A stretch of DNA of 64,000 nucleotides from Corynebacterium bouchesdurhonense (GTDB lineage Bacteria; Actinomycetota; Actinomycetes; Mycobacteriales; Mycobacteriaceae): contig NZ_LT546028.1 of the NCBI RefSeq assembly GCF_900078305.2, forward strand, positions 186,001-250,000. Reading direction: 5' to 3'. Each line of letters begins with the position of its first letter. Positions within the stretch are counted from its first letter, which is position 1. The position numbers were made by a program, and so were the translations under genes. This document shows positions 39,860 through 50,443 of this stretch, piece by piece. Under the pieces are notes generated by a model. The model saw nothing but the letters and a program-made list of their open reading frames with translations, did not search any database and was not told where the DNA came from.

Positions 39860-40786
39860 CTATGAGCGGCTCAGCTCGGCCGTGGCCGGCCCGGCGATGT
39901 CCAGTTCGAGGACGCGGAGGCCGGCCTCCTTGGCGTCGTCAAGCAAAGAGCTCTCAACCTGGGAGGTGGTGAGCACCATCGCCGTGGGGCCCGCCCCGGA
40001 AAGGTAGGCGGCGTGGCCGCGGTTGCGCAGGCGGTTGACCCACTCGGCTGTTACCGGCAGCACGTCGGCGCGGTACGGCTGGTGCAGGCGGTCGCGGGTG
40101 CCCTCCCACAGCAGCTCGGGGTGGTGCTGCAGCGCGGCCGTCATCACCGCGGTGCGCGAGACGTTGAAGCGCGCGTCCGTGTGCGTGACGTGGCTGGGCA
40201 GCACCTTGCGCACGGCGTTTGTGGAGGCGTGGAAGTTGGGCACCAGCGCGATCGCCCGGATGGACTCGTCCACCGGGATGCGCACCGCGCGGTACTGGGG
40301 CTTGGAGCCGTCCACCGGGATCTCGGTCCAGGACACCACGCCGCCGCCCAACACGGAGGCTCCCGCGTTGTCCGGGTGGCCCTCGAACTCGGAGGACAGC
40401 TGCACCACCTCGTCGGTGGACAGGGGCGAGCCGGCCAGCGTGTTGGCAGCCACCACGCCCGCCACCGCGGCCGCCGCCGAAGAACCCAGGCCGCGGGACT
40501 GCGGGATGGTGTTGTGGCAGATCACGCGCAGGCCGGGCGCCTCCACGTCCGCGGCCTTCAGCCCGGAGCGGATCGCCTTGACCACCAGGTGGGAGTTGTC
40601 GCGCGGGAGGTCATCCGCTCCCTCTCCGAAGATTTCCACCTCGAGGCCGGAATCCGTCACCTCCACCTCAACCGTGTCGTAGATGCCCACGGCCAGGCCC
40701 AGGGTGTCAAAGCCGGGGCCGAGGTTGGCCGATGAGCCGGGCACCGTGACGGTGGCCTTCAGGCCGGGTTGGAGATCTGTTGCCAT
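39860..40786 (-). CDS. thrB: Homoserine kinase
   Basis: 308 residues of the GHMP kinase family, phosphorylating homoserine in threonine synthesis. Motifs: [22 protein letters not shown] at the N-terminus, the ATP-binding loop [22 protein letters not shown], and the C-terminal [13 protein letters not shown]. The start at ATG 40786 was chosen over a longer frame because the upstream residues lack similarity. It lies 43 bp after hom on the same strand, the usual hom-thrB operon. Confidence 0.96.
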   Translation of the reverse strand: MATDLQPGLKATVTVPGSSANLGPGFDTLGLAVGIYDTVEVEVTDSGLEVEIFGEGADDLPRDNSHLVVKAIRSGLKAADVEAPGLRVICHNTIPQSRGLGSSAAAAVAGVVAANTLAGSPLSTDEVVQLSSEFEGHPDNAGASVLGGGVVSWTEIPVDGSKPQYRAVRIPVDESIRAIALVPNFHASTNAVRKVLPSHVTHTDARFNVSRTAVMTAALQHHPELLWEGTRDRLHQPYRADVLPVTAEWVNRLRNRGHAAYLSGAGPTAMVLTTSQVESSLLDDAKEAGLRVLELDIAGPATAELSRS

Positions 40787-40829
40787 GGCGTGCGCCTGCC
40801 TTTCTTCGCTGGTGGGGGGGATGCGCGCG

Positions 40830-42188
40830 CTAGTCCTGCAGCCGCAGCACGGAGTTGACGGAGCGGACATCCTCGTGGTCGGCGAGGCGGCGAACAATGT
40901 CCTGCAGGTCGCGCTCGGTGGCCTGGTGCGTCACCACCACCAGGTGGGCGCCGTCGCCGGCCTCCTCCTGGCGCACCGCGGAGAGCGAGACGTTGGAGTT
41001 GGCAAACTGGCGGGCCAGGTCCGCCAGCACGCCCACGCGGTCATTGACCGTCATGTTGATGTGGTAGCGGGTGGTCACCTCCTCGAAGCCCACCACGGGG
41101 TAGTCCGCGTACGGGTTCTCTGCCGGGGCGCGGCCGCCGTGGATCTTGTTGCGGGCCGCGCCCACCAAGTCGCCCAGCACCGCGGAGGCGGTGGGCGCGC
41201 CGCCGGCGCCGTTGCCGTAGAACATCAGGCGCCCGGCTGCCTCCGCCTCGACGAAAATTGCGTTGTAGCTCTTGTCCACGGTGGCCAGCGGGTGGTCGTT
41301 GGGCACGAGCGTCGGGTGGACGCGGGCGTTCACGGCGCGGGTCTCCCCATGTTCGTCGTAAAGCCGCTCGCAGATCGCCAGCAGCTTGATGGTCTGGTTC
41401 GCGCGCTTGGCGGCCGCGATGTCCTCGGCGGTGATGTTGGTGATGCCCTCGCAGTACACGTCGTCGAAGGTCACGCGCGTGTGGAAGCCCATGGAGGCAA
41501 GGATGGCGGCCTTCGAGGCGGCATCGTGGCCCTCCACGTCCGCCGTCGGGTCGGCCTCGGCGTAGCCCAGGCGCGTCGCCTCCGCCAGCGCGTCCTCGTA
41601 GCTCGCGCCAGTGGACGCCATCGCATCCAGGATGAAGTTGGTGGTGCCGTTGACGATTCCAGCGATGCGCTCCACCTTGTCGCCGGCCAGGGAGCGGCGC
41701 AGCATGCCCACTACCGGGATCGCCGCCGCCACCGCCGCCTCGTAGTAGAGGTCCACGCCGGCCTCGTTCGCGGCGTCCGCGAGCTCGGAGCCGTGCGCGG
41801 CTACGAGCGCCTTGTTGGCCGTGACCACGGACTTGCCTGACCGCAGCGCCTTGAGCACCAGCTCGCGCGGGTAGTCGATGCCGCCGATGACCTCCACCAC
41901 CACGTCCACGTCGTCGCGGTCGATCAGCTCGTGCGCGTCGTCGGTCAGGTACAGGCCCTGCACTTCGGGGGCATTCTTGTGCTTGTCGACGTTCGACACC
42001 GCAACGCCTCGCACCTCAATCGGGCCGCCGATCCGGTGCTCGAGATTCGACGAGAACTCGGCGATCAGGCGCAGCACCTCGGTGCCGACGGTGCCTTTGC
42101 CCAGCACCGCCACGCCGACCGGCTGGCCGATGCCCTTGCCCGGGTAGTTGCCGTTGCTTTCCACCGCCGCAGCGTGTTCGAGGCTCAT
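40830..42188 (-). CDS. hom: Homoserine dehydrogenase
   Basis: 452 residues. It reduces aspartate semialdehyde to homoserine, the branch point away from lysine. The N-terminal NAD(P) motif is [19 protein letters not shown]; the catalytic region includes [14 protein letters not shown] and [27 protein letters not shown]. The C-terminal ACT domain ([31 protein letters not shown]) is the expected site of threonine feedback inhibition. ATG 42188 has AAAGGGAA before it. The dispersed element encodes V-D-K-H-K-N-A in a surface loop. Confidence 0.97.
   Translation of the reverse strand: MSLEHAAAVESNGNYPGKGIGQPVGVAVLGKGTVGTEVLRLIAEFSSNLEHRIGGPIEVRGVAVSNVDKHKNAPEVQGLYLTDDAHELIDRDDVDVVVEVIGGIDYPRELVLKALRSGKSVVTANKALVAAHGSELADAANEAGVDLYYEAAVAAAIPVVGMLRRSLAGDKVERIAGIVNGTTNFILDAMASTGASYEDALAEATRLGYAEADPTADVEGHDAASKAAILASMGFHTRVTFDDVYCEGITNITAEDIAAAKRANQTIKLLAICERLYDEHGETRAVNARVHPTLVPNDHPLATVDKSYNAIFVEAEAAGRLMFYGNGAGGAPTASAVLGDLVGAARNKIHGGRAPAENPYADYPVVGFEEVTTRYHINMTVNDRVGVLADLARQFANSNVSLSAVRQEEAGDGAHLVVVTHQATERDLQDIVRRLADHEDVRSVNSVLRLQD
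41981..41990 (-). repeat. GTCGACAAGC dispersed element, copy 16
   Basis: Exact minus-strand core, followed on that strand by ACAAGAATGCCCCC. It encodes V-D-K-H-K-N-A in hom. There is no complementary G run on the other side. Confidence 0.6.
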
Positions 42189-42317
42189 GCGTTCCCTTTG
42201 CGTTTGTCTAGTTGGTGTCTCGTTCATTGACTGGTTGTGCGCTTAGCTGCGCGCAAGTGTACAGCTTTGTCTACTACGCCGGCGCCCGCTTCTGCGCAGC
42301 GCGCGGCGGTCGCCCGG

Positions 42318-43751
42318 CTACGCCTCGCGGGCGAGGAGGTCCTCCACCGTCTCGCGGCGCAGCATCGGCGTGACGCGCCCGGCGCGCACCGAGACCACGG
42401 CGGGGCGGCCGAAGGCGTTGTAGTTGGAGCTCATGGAGTAGCAATACGCGCCGGTAGCGGCCACCGCGATGAGGTCGCCGCGGGTAACGTCGTCGGGCCA
42501 CGCGGCGTTCTCCACCACGATGTCGCCGGACTCGCAGTGCGAGCCGACGAGGCGGGTGGCGGTGGGCTCCCCTTCGGCGAAGCGGTTGACCAAGCGGGCG
42601 TCGTAAAGCGATGCATATAAAGCCGGGCGGATGTTGTCGCTCATGCCCCCGTCGACGGAAATGTAACGGCGCGTGGCCGTGTCGCTGACGTGGACATCCT
42701 TGACCACGCCGGCGGAGTACACCGTCACGGTGGAGGGCCCGACGATGGCGCGGCCCGGCTCCACCACCACGGTGGGGGCGGCGATGCCCAAGTCATCGGC
42801 CACCTCCTGCACCTCGCGCAGGAGGTCCGCGGCCACGGCGCGCACGTCGAGCGGGGCCTCGGACTCGGTGTAGGCGATGCCGTAGCCGCCGCCGAGGTCC
42901 AGGTAGCCCAGCGCCACGCCCAGCTCGCGGAAGATGTCGGCGTAGAGCTCCAGCACGCGCTCGGCGGCCAGCTTAAAGCCCTCGGCGTCGAAGACCTGGG
43001 AGCCCACGTGGGCGTGCAGGCCCGTGAGCTCGAGGTGGGGCGAGGCGATGGCGTCTCGCGCCGCCTCGTACGCGTCGCCGGAGGCGAGCGAGATGCCGAA
43101 CTTCTGGTCCTCGTGGCTGGTGGCGATGAACTCGTGGGTGTGGGCGTCCACGCCCGGCTTCACGCGCACGAACACGTCCTGCACTGCGCCCAGCTCGGCG
43201 GCGATCGCGGCGAGCTCTGCCAGCTCCTGGCGCGAGTCGATCACCACGTGGCCCACGCCGGCCTGAACGCACAGGCGCAGGAAGGAGGCGGACTTGTTGT
43301 TGCCGTGCACCGTGACACGCGCCGGCGGGAAGTCCGCGGCGAGCGCGATGCGCAGCTCGTTCTCGCTGGCCACGTCGAGCGCCAGGCCCTCCTCGTCCAC
43401 CCACTTCGCCACCCGGCGGGTGAGAAAGGCCTTGGAGGCGTAGTGCACGTGCTCCGGCGCGCCGAAGGCCTCGGCCATGTCGCGGCAGCGGGAGCGGAAG
43501 TCATCCTCGTCCACCACCATCACCGGGGTGCCGTATTCCTCCGCGATTTCCGTCAGCGGCACGCCGGCGACGGTGACCACTCCGTCCTCTTCGCGGCGCG
43601 CGGTGCGCGGCCAGACGTGGGCGGGCAGCCCGTTGAAGGCTTCGGTGGTCGCCGCGGCGGAGGCCGCGGAGCGGCGTCGCGGCGCACCGGCGCCAGGGCG
43701 CTGGGAGGCGGGCTGGTCTTCGCGCGGGCCCGGGGTCATCCACTGTTCCAT
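42318..43751 (-). CDS. lysA: Diaminopimelate decarboxylase
   Basis: 477 residues, a PLP enzyme of the alanine-racemase-like fold making lysine from meso-diaminopimelate. The PLP Lys is in [19 protein letters not shown]; further motifs are [24 protein letters not shown] and [13 protein letters not shown]. About 45 N-terminal residues ([20 protein letters not shown]) precede the conserved fold and may include an incorrect start. It is 12 bp downstream of argS, the argS-lysA operon typical of corynebacteria. Confidence 0.96.
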   Translation of the reverse strand: MEQWMTPGPREDQPASQRPGAGAPRRRSAASAAATTEAFNGLPAHVWPRTARREEDGVVTVAGVPLTEIAEEYGTPVMVVDEDDFRSRCRDMAEAFGAPEHVHYASKAFLTRRVAKWVDEEGLALDVASENELRIALAADFPPARVTVHGNNKSASFLRLCVQAGVGHVVIDSRQELAELAAIAAELGAVQDVFVRVKPGVDAHTHEFIATSHEDQKFGISLASGDAYEAARDAIASPHLELTGLHAHVGSQVFDAEGFKLAAERVLELYADIFRELGVALGYLDLGGGYGIAYTESEAPLDVRAVAADLLREVQEVADDLGIAAPTVVVEPGRAIVGPSTVTVYSAGVVKDVHVSDTATRRYISVDGGMSDNIRPALYASLYDARLVNRFAEGEPTATRLVGSHCESGDIVVENAAWPDDVTRGDLIAVAATGAYCYSMSSNYNAFGRPAVVSVRAGRVTPMLRRETVEDLLAREA

Positions 43752-43763
43752 CTCGGCCGCCCC

Positions 43764-45431
43764 CTACATCCGCTCCGGCGCGCTCACGCCGATCAGCTCG
43801 AGTGCGTTGGCCAGCACCTGCCGCGTGGCGCGCGCCAGCGCGAGGCGGGCGGCGTGCACGGGCTCGGGGGCCTCCCCCGCCTTGGGCAGGATCTGGCAGG
43901 AGTCATAGAACTTGTGGAAGCTGCTGGCCAGCTCCTCGCTGTAGCGAGCGATGCGGTGGGGCTCGCGCAGCTGGGCGGCGGCGCGCACCACGCCCGGGTA
44001 CTCGCCGAGGGTGCGGATCAGGTCGCCTTCCTTCTCGTGGTCGAGCAGGGAGAGGTCGGCACCTGCATCGCTGCCCAGGCCGGCCTCGGCCGCCTTGCGG
44101 TCGATGGAGCACAGGCGCGCGTGGCCGTACTGCACGTAGTAGACGGGGTTGTCGGAGGACTGCTTCGTCCACAGATCCAGGTCGATGTCCAGCGTGGAGT
44201 CCACCGAGGAGCGCACCAGCGAGTAGCGCGCGCCGTCCACGCCGATGGCGTCCACCAGGTCATCGAGGGTGATCACGGTGCCGGCACGCTTGGACATCTT
44301 CACGGCTTCGCCGTCGCGCACCAGGTTGACCAGCTGGCCGATGAGCACCTCCACGGCCTCCGGGTTGTAGCCCAGCGCCTGGGCCGCGGCGCGCAGGCGC
44401 GCGATGTAGCCGTGGTGGTCCGCGCCCAGCATGTAGATGGCCAGGGTGTGCCCGCGGTCGAACTTGTCTGCCACGTACGCGATGTCACCCGCGATGTAGG
44501 CCGCGTTGCCGTCGGACTTGATCACCACCCGGTCCTTGTCGTCCCCGAAGTCGGTGGAGCGCAGCCACCACGCGCCCTCGGACTCGTAGAGGTTGCCGTT
44601 GTCCTTGAGCGTCTGGATCGCGCGGTCCACCGCCCCGGACTCGAACAGGGAATTCTCGTGGAAGTACACGTCGAAGTCCACGCCGAAGTCATGCAGGGAC
44701 TGCTTGATCTGCGCGAACATCATCTCCACCCCCTCGCGGCGGAAGGTTTCCTGCACCTGCTCGGGGGTGCCCTCGAGAGCATTGCTGTGCTTGTCGACGA
44801 TCCCTTGAGCGATCTCGCGGATATACGCCCCGCCGTACCCGTCCTCCGGGGTCGGCTCGCCCTTCGCCGCGGCCACCAGCGAGCGCGCGAAGCGGTCGAT
44901 CTGCCCGCCGTGGTCGTTGAAGTAGTACTCCCGGGTCACCTGAGCCCCGGAGGCCTCCAGCACGCGGCCGAGGGAGTCGCCCACCGCGGCCCAGCGGGTG
45001 CCGCCCAGGTGGATCGGGCCCGTCGGGTTGGCGGAGACGAACTCCAGGTTGATCTTCTGGCCCGCGTAGAGGTCCGAACGGCCGTACTCGCGGCCCTGCT
45101 GGAGGATCTGGGCGACGAGCTGCCCCTGGGCGCCGGTGGCGAGTCGCAGGTTGATGAAGCCGGGGCCCGCGATCTCGGCGGCGGCGATGTTGGGGTTTGC
45201 TAGGAGGACGTCGACAAGCAACTGCCCCAATTCGCGCGGGTTCATGCCGGCCTTCTTGGCCACCTGGAGCGCCACGTTGGTGGCGTAATCCCCGTGCTCG
45301 GGGTTGCGGGGGCGCTCCACCGTCACGGTCTCCGGCACGGTCGATTCCGCGGCGGCGGCATCCATTCCGCGCTGGCCCAGTACGTCCACCGTGGCCTGCC
45401 TAATTACTGTTGCTAAGTCAGCTGGCGTCAT
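43764..45431 (-). CDS. argS: Arginyl-tRNA synthetase
   Basis: 555 residues, class I. The HIGH-like motif is [18 protein letters not shown] and the KMSK-like motif [18 protein letters not shown]. The N-terminal ArgRS domain ([19 protein letters not shown]) and the C-terminal DALR anticodon-binding domain are complete. ATG 45431 was preferred over an upstream start that adds 16 unrelated residues. Two dispersed-element copies lie in the gene, encoding V-D-K-H-S-N-A and L-L-V-D-V. First gene of argS-lysA. Confidence 0.97.
   Translation of the reverse strand: MTPADLATVIRQATVDVLGQRGMDAAAAESTVPETVTVERPRNPEHGDYATNVALQVAKKAGMNPRELGQLLVDVLLANPNIAAAEIAGPGFINLRLATGAQGQLVAQILQQGREYGRSDLYAGQKINLEFVSANPTGPIHLGGTRWAAVGDSLGRVLEASGAQVTREYYFNDHGGQIDRFARSLVAAAKGEPTPEDGYGGAYIREIAQGIVDKHSNALEGTPEQVQETFRREGVEMMFAQIKQSLHDFGVDFDVYFHENSLFESGAVDRAIQTLKDNGNLYESEGAWWLRSTDFGDDKDRVVIKSDGNAAYIAGDIAYVADKFDRGHTLAIYMLGADHHGYIARLRAAAQALGYNPEAVEVLIGQLVNLVRDGEAVKMSKRAGTVITLDDLVDAIGVDGARYSLVRSSVDSTLDIDLDLWTKQSSDNPVYYVQYGHARLCSIDRKAAEAGLGSDAGADLSLLDHEKEGDLIRTLGEYPGVVRAAAQLREPHRIARYSEELASSFHKFYDSCQILPKAGEAPEPVHAARLALARATRQVLANALELIGVSAPERM
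44789..44798 (-). repeat. GTCGACAAGC dispersed element, copy 17
   Basis: Exact minus-strand core, followed on that strand by ACAGCAATGC. It encodes V-D-K-H-S-N-A in argS, nearly the same peptide as copy 16 in the unrelated protein Hom. Confidence 0.6.
45190..45230 (+). repeat. GTCGACAAGC dispersed element, copy 18
   Basis: Exact core (45210-45219) between TTGGGG (45190-45195) and CCCCAA (45225-45230), a 6-bp perfect arm pair. It lies in the N-terminal part of argS; the gene strand reads L-L-V-D-V. Confidence 0.6.
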
Positions 45432-45636
45432 GGGCCGACAGTCTAGTTCAGCCCCGGGGGGCAGAAAACTTACCCGCACGCTATGGAATGTCTGGCCGAG
45501 GTGTCATAATTCGCTGTGGATCACAAGGGCACCGCGGTGATGAGCGGCGGCACAGCCCTGTCGTTCCTCCTTTTCCAGCCCGGTTCCGGCGCAGCGCCGG
45601 TGCCGGACCGAACCCATCTAGACAAGGAACGCGTTT
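45432..45636. promoter_or_regulatory. Divergent argS/lldP intergenic region
   Basis: 205 bp between divergent starts. A short hairpin CCGGCGC-AGCGCCGG (about 45586-45600) lies upstream of lldP and AAGGAA (45625-45630) is its ribosome-binding site. I see no clear named operator. Confidence 0.4.
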
Positions 45637-47316
45637 ATGGAACAATTCCAGGTGTTCACCGACGCCGTCGGGGGCAGCGTCGGGCTTTCGGCACTGGTTT
45701 CCACCCTGCCGCTTCTCACCTTCTTCATCATGCTGCTGGGCTTCAAGGCCCGCGCGCACACCTCTGGCCTGGTCGCCTTGATTGTGGCGATCCTGGTGGC
45801 CATCCTGGGCTTCAACATGCCCACCGGGATGGCGCTGTCCTCCGCCCTGCGCGGCGGTCTCTACGGCCTCTTCCCCATCGTCTGGGTGATCCTCACCGCG
45901 ATCTGGTTCTACCAGATCACCGTGGCCTCCGGCCGCTTCGAGGACCTGCGCCTGGTTTTTGACAAGATGGGCAACGGCGACGTGCGCATCCAGGCCATGC
46001 TGATCGCGTTCTGCTTCGGCGGCCTGCTCGAGGCGCTCGCCGGCTTCGGCGCACCCGTGGCCATTACCGCCACCATGATCCTGGCGCTGGGCATCGAGCC
46101 GCTCAAGGCAGCCACCGTGGTGCTGATCGCCAACACCGCGCCCGTGGCCTTCGGCGCCGTGGCCATCCCGATCACCACCGCCGGCGAGGTCGGCGGCCGC
46201 ACCCTGGAGCAGACCGAGAACATCGCGGCCATCATCGGCCACCAGACCCCGCTGCTCGCCTTCTTCGTGCCCTTCATCATCGCCTTCATCATCGACGGCT
46301 GGAAGGGCGTGAAGGACACCGCGCCGGCCGCGTTCACCATCGGCCTGTCCTTCGGTATCGCCCAGTGGTGGACCTCCAACCACTTCGCCTACCAGCTCAC
46401 CGACGTCATCGCCTGCATCGTCTCCCTCGGCGCTGCGTTCCTGCTCCTGCGTTTCTGGAACCCGCGCGGCCTCGAGGGCATGCGCTCTCGCCTCGGTCTC
46501 GAGGACACCCGCGGCTCCGAGGAGATCCACCTCCCCGCCAACCGCGTGGCCATGGCCCTGTTCCCCTACGCCGTGGTGGTGGTCATCTTCGGCCTGGCCA
46601 ACCTGGGCAGCACCATCCCGACCTGGCTGAAGAGCTTCAAGATCTCCTTCCCGTGGCCGGGTATTGAGACGGGCAAGCTGCTCAACGCCACCGGCGGCGA
46701 GGTAAAGACGGACTACTCGTTCGCGTACCTGAACAACCCGGGCACCCTGCTGGTTATCTCCGGCCTGATCGTGGCCATCGTCTACATGATCTTCAACGAG
46801 AACGGCCGCTACTCCCTCACCTGGGGCCAGGTGGGCAAGGAGTTCGTGGACACCGTCTACCGCATGCGCTGGTCCGCGGCCACCATCTTCTTGGTGCTGG
46901 CGCTGGCGTACGTGATGAACTACTCCGGCCAGACCGTGACCATCGGCGAGTTCTTCGCGGGGCTCGGCGGCGCCTTCGCCTTCTTCGCCCCCATGCTGGG
47001 CTGGGTGGGCGTGGCCGTCACCGGCTCGGACACCTCCGCCAACGCGCTGTTTGCCAACCTGCAGGTCACCGCCGCCGACCGCCTCGGCCTGAACCCGGAT
47101 CTGATGCTCGCCGCCAACACCACCGGTGGCGTTGTGGGCAAGATGATTTCCCCCCAGTCCCTCGCGATTGCCGCAACCGCGGTAAACATGGAGGGCAAGG
47201 AGTCCGAAATCTTCAAGAAGGTCGTGGGCTGGTCGTTCGGCTTCCTGATCGCCGTCTGCGTGATCGTCTTCCTGCAAACGAACATCTTGAGCGGTCTGGC
47301 TCCCGTTGTCCCGTAA
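45637..47316 (+). CDS. lldP: L-lactate permease
   Basis: 559 residues, a polytopic membrane protein of the LctP family (about 13-14 helices). Characteristic stretches: SALRGGLYGLFPIVWVILTAIWFYQITVASGRF, FCFGGLLEALAGFGAPVAITATMIL, APVAFGAVAIPITTAGE and GWVGVAVTGSDTSANALFANLQV. It imports L-lactate with protons. It is followed by lutABC, which oxidise lactate to pyruvate, so the cluster forms a complete utilisation pathway. Confidence 0.96.
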   Translation: MEQFQVFTDAVGGSVGLSALVSTLPLLTFFIMLLGFKARAHTSGLVALIVAILVAILGFNMPTGMALSSALRGGLYGLFPIVWVILTAIWFYQITVASGRFEDLRLVFDKMGNGDVRIQAMLIAFCFGGLLEALAGFGAPVAITATMILALGIEPLKAATVVLIANTAPVAFGAVAIPITTAGEVGGRTLEQTENIAAIIGHQTPLLAFFVPFIIAFIIDGWKGVKDTAPAAFTIGLSFGIAQWWTSNHFAYQLTDVIACIVSLGAAFLLLRFWNPRGLEGMRSRLGLEDTRGSEEIHLPANRVAMALFPYAVVVVIFGLANLGSTIPTWLKSFKISFPWPGIETGKLLNATGGEVKTDYSFAYLNNPGTLLVISGLIVAIVYMIFNENGRYSLTWGQVGKEFVDTVYRMRWSAATIFLVLALAYVMNYSGQTVTIGEFFAGLGGAFAFFAPMLGWVGVAVTGSDTSANALFANLQVTAADRLGLNPDLMLAANTTGGVVGKMISPQSLAIAATAVNMEGKESEIFKKVVGWSFGFLIAVCVIVFLQTNILSGLAPVVP

Positions 47317-47392
47317 GGCTGCTCTAAAGTAATACTTTGCAGCCAAGCTCGACTGCCAAGCGTCTATCAACCGCCTTTCTAAGGAGTCCCAA

Positions 47393-48178
47393 TTGCGAGT
47401 AGCGCTGTTTTCTACTTGTATCGGTGACGCCCTCTTCCCCGACGCGCACAAGGCTTCGGCACTTGTGCTCTCGCGTCTCGGTTTCGAGGTCGTGTTCCCG
47501 GAGTCGCAGACCTGCTGCGGCCAAATGCACGTCAACACCGGCTACCAAGAGCAGGCGATGCCCATCGTCGAGAACTACGTTGACACCTTCTCCGACCCGT
47601 CCATCGACTACGTGGTCGTGCCCTCCGGTTCCTGCACCGGCGCCGTGCGCGAGCAGCACGTGATGCTCGCTGAGCGGTTCGGGAGCAAGGCGCTTGTCGA
47701 CGGAGCCAAGCAAACGTCAAAGAAGACCTACGACCTGTCCGAGTTCATCGTGGACGTGGCCGGCACCTACAACGTGGGCGCCTTCTTCCCCCACCGCGTG
47801 ACCTACCACTCCTCCTGCCACTCGCTGCGCTTCATCAAGGTCGGCGAGCGCCCGAAGGAGCTGCTGCGCAATGTGGAGGGCCTCGAGCTGGTGGACCTGC
47901 CCAACGCGGAGGAGTGCTGCGGCTTCGGCGGCACCTTCTCCGTGAAGATGCCGGAGGTGTCTGCGGCAATGGTCTCGGACAAGACCCGCCACATCAAGGA
48001 GACCAACGCGGAGTACGTCACCGCGGGTGACTCCTCCTGTCTGATGAACATCGCCGGCGCAATGAGCCGCCAGCACAACGGCGTCCGCGCCCTGCACATG
48101 GCCGAGATCCTCGCCTCCACCAAGGAGCACCCGTGGACCCCGACCTCGGCCGCGTACTCGAGGGAGAAAATGCTGTGA
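47393..48178 (+). CDS. lutA: Lactate utilization Fe-S protein LutA (LldE)
   Basis: 261 residues with two CCG-type cysteine motifs of the heterodisulfide-reductase family: SQTCCGQMHVNTGYQ with upstream STCIGD, and HSSCHSLRF with AEECCGFGGTFSVK. Together with LutB and LutC it oxidises L-lactate to pyruvate. Translation appears to start at TTG 47393, six bases after AAGGAG; no ATG or GTG fits. The end overlaps the lutB GTG by 4 bp (GTGA). A dispersed-element copy encodes A-L-V-D-G. Confidence 0.94.
   Translation: MRVALFSTCIGDALFPDAHKASALVLSRLGFEVVFPESQTCCGQMHVNTGYQEQAMPIVENYVDTFSDPSIDYVVVPSGSCTGAVREQHVMLAERFGSKALVDGAKQTSKKTYDLSEFIVDVAGTYNVGAFFPHRVTYHSSCHSLRFIKVGERPKELLRNVEGLELVDLPNAEECCGFGGTFSVKMPEVSAAMVSDKTRHIKETNAEYVTAGDSSCLMNIAGAMSRQHNGVRALHMAEILASTKEHPWTPTSAAYSREKML
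47692..47701 (-). repeat. GTCGACAAGC dispersed element, copy 19
   Basis: Exact minus-strand core, followed there by GCCTTGC. It lies in a variable part of lutA (K-A-L-V-D-G-A-K). No stem. Confidence 0.5.
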
Positions 48179-49740
48179 AAGTTGCACTTGGCAAGCCCCA
48201 AATGCCGCCCCACGCGGTGGGCCCGAACCACCTGCGCGGCACCGAGAAGTTTCAGAAGGCCGCTCACCACGAGCTGGACAACGTAACCAAGCGCCGCAAC
48301 CTGCAGTACGCCACCACCACCATCCGCGTGAAGCGCCAGAACGCCGTGGACGAGCTGGATGACTGGCAGGATCTGCGCGAGGCCGGCTCCACCATCAAGC
48401 AGGACGTCATGTCCCGCCTGCCGGAGCTGCTCGAGGAGTTCGAGCGCAACGTGACCGCCCGCGGCGGCCACGTGCACTGGGCCCGCGACTCCAAGGAGGC
48501 CAACGAGATCATCGCCCGCTTGGTCAAGGAGACCGGTGAGAGCGAGGTGGTCAAGATCAAGTCCATGGCCACCCAGGAGATCGCGCTGAACGAGGAGCTG
48601 GAGAAGCACGGCATCCACGCGCAGGAGACGGACCTGGCGGAGCTCATTGTCCAGCTGGGCGATGACTTCCCCTCCCACATCCTCGTGCCGGCCATCCACC
48701 GCAACCGCGCCGAGGTGCGCGACATCTTCGTGGACCGGATGCCCAACACGGACGACACGCTCACCTCCGACCCGACCGAGCTGACCAACGCCGCGCGCCA
48801 GTACCTGCGCGACCAGTTCATGAGGGCCAAGGTGGCCATCTCCGGCGTCAACTTCGGCATCGCCGAGACCGGCACCGTGTCCATCGTGGAGTCCGAGGGC
48901 AACGGCCGCATGTGCCTGACCCTGCCGGAGACCCTGATCTCCGTCATGGGCATTGAGAAGATCCTCCCCTCCTTCGATGACCTGGGCGTGTTCCTGCAGC
49001 TGCTGCCGCGCTCCTCCACCGCGGAGCGCATGAACCCGTACACCTCCCTGTGGACCGGTGTGACGGAGGGCGACGGCCCACAGAACTTCCACATCGTGCT
49101 GATTGACAACGGCCGCACCGCCGCCATGTCCAACGAGATCGGCCGCGAGGCGCTGAAGTGCATCCGCTGCTCCGCCTGCCTGAACGTGTGCCCGGTCTAC
49201 GAGCGCGCCGGTGGCCACTCCTACGGCTCCGCCTACCCGGGCCCGATCGGCGCCATCCTCACCCCGCAGCTCACCGGCATCGACTCCGCGGAAGACCCGA
49301 ACAGCTCCCTGCCGTTCGCGTCCTCCCTGTGCGGCCGCTGCAACGAGGTCTGCCCGGTGAAGATCCCGATCACCGACATCCTGCTCGACCTGCGCTACCA
49401 GAAGGCCAAGGAGGAGCCGACCCGCTGGGAGCAGGGCGCCTTTGCCGGCATCTCCCTACTGTGGGGCAACCCGAAGCTGTGGAACCGCGCCGTGCGCATG
49501 GTGGCGCTGGGCCGCATCCTCGGCGGCCGAAACGGCGAAATCGAGACCATGCCGCCGCCGATCTCCGGCTGGACCGAGTACCGCGACGTTGCGGTGCCGC
49601 CGAAGAAGTCCTTCCGCCAGTGGTGGGACACCGACGAGGCCCAGGAGCTTCTGGCCAACGCCCGCAGGGAGGGCATCCCCAGCCAGAAGGGCCACGCCGA
49701 CGCCGACAAGCTGATTGAGACCCCGGAGGAGTTCAAGTAG
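48175..49740 (+). CDS. lutB: Lactate utilization Fe-S protein LutB (LldF)
   Basis: 521 residues. The N-terminal LUD domain (about 70-300; KIKSMATQEIALNEELEKHGI, SGVNFGIAETGTVSIVESEGNGRM) is followed by two ferredoxin-like [4Fe-4S] motifs, CIRCSACLNVCPVY and CGRCNEVCPVK, and a C-terminal helical domain. This is the YkgF/LutB pattern. Start GTG 48175 overlaps the lutA TGA and is preceded by GAGGGAG. It is the electron-transfer part of the LutABC lactate oxidase. Confidence 0.95.
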   Translation: MKVALGKPQMPPHAVGPNHLRGTEKFQKAAHHELDNVTKRRNLQYATTTIRVKRQNAVDELDDWQDLREAGSTIKQDVMSRLPELLEEFERNVTARGGHVHWARDSKEANEIIARLVKETGESEVVKIKSMATQEIALNEELEKHGIHAQETDLAELIVQLGDDFPSHILVPAIHRNRAEVRDIFVDRMPNTDDTLTSDPTELTNAARQYLRDQFMRAKVAISGVNFGIAETGTVSIVESEGNGRMCLTLPETLISVMGIEKILPSFDDLGVFLQLLPRSSTAERMNPYTSLWTGVTEGDGPQNFHIVLIDNGRTAAMSNEIGREALKCIRCSACLNVCPVYERAGGHSYGSAYPGPIGAILTPQLTGIDSAEDPNSSLPFASSLCGRCNEVCPVKIPITDILLDLRYQKAKEEPTRWEQGAFAGISLLWGNPKLWNRAVRMVALGRILGGRNGEIETMPPPISGWTEYRDVAVPPKKSFRQWWDTDEAQELLANARREGIPSQKGHADADKLIETPEEFK

Positions 49741-49742
49741 TC

Positions 49743-50435
49743 ATGACCACGAAGATTTCTTCGGACGCCGGCGCCGCGCAGCCGGGCTCCTTCGGCGACG
49801 ACGAGCGCCGCAACGCCGACGCGAAGCAGGAGATGCTCAAGCGCATCCGCGACGCGCAGCAGCTCTCCGGAACGCCCAAGCACGTCGACGTGGTGCGCAA
49901 CTACAACACCACCTCCGACAAGGGTGCAGATGAGCTGCGCGAGCTGCTCATCGACCGCCTGGTGGACTACGGCGCGGCCGTGGTGGAGACCACCGAGGCA
50001 GACCTCGCCGCCGACATCAAGAAGGCGATCGAGGACCGCGACTGGAAGAACCCCGTCTACGCCCCCGGCATGGACGAGAAGCTCTTCGCCGAACTCCCCG
50101 GCGCCCGCCCGGACGACACGTCCAAGGACCCGCGCGATCTCGGCGACGTTGTGGCGGTCACCGACTCCCACGTCACCTGCGCCGTCACAGGCACCATCGT
50201 GCTGCAGGCCGACGACGTTTGCGGCCGTCGCGCCCTGTCGCTGGTGCCGGACCACCACGTGTGCGTGGTCCGCCCCGAGACGGTGGTCTACGGCGTGCCT
50301 GAGATGATCGGCCGCCTGGACCCCCTGAAGCCGAACACGATGATCTCGGGCGGCTCCGCCACCTCGGACATCGAGCTCGTGCGCGTCGAGGGCGTCCACG
50401 GCCCCCGCGACCTGGTGGTGATGGTGCTGCACTAG
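49743..50435 (+). CDS. lutC: Lactate utilization protein LutC (LldG)
   Basis: 230 residues of the LUD domain family. Recognisable parts are VVETTEADLAADIKKAIE, VTDSHVTCAVTGTIVLQ and the C-terminal MISGGSATSDIELVRVEGVHGPRDLVVMVL. ATG 49743 lies 2 bp after the lutB stop, so the genes are coupled. It is the third component of lactate oxidation. A 10-bp tandem repeat and a strong terminator follow. Confidence 0.93.
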   Translation: MTTKISSDAGAAQPGSFGDDERRNADAKQEMLKRIRDAQQLSGTPKHVDVVRNYNTTSDKGADELRELLIDRLVDYGAAVVETTEADLAADIKKAIEDRDWKNPVYAPGMDEKLFAELPGARPDDTSKDPRDLGDVVAVTDSHVTCAVTGTIVLQADDVCGRRALSLVPDHHVCVVRPETVVYGVPEMIGRLDPLKPNTMISGGSATSDIELVRVEGVHGPRDLVVMVLH

Positions 50436-50443
50436 CACCTGCG

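Noticed and set aside
45481..47538. Long minus-strand open frame opposite lldP
   Set aside because: Antisense shadow; low-complexity composition and no recognisable motif.
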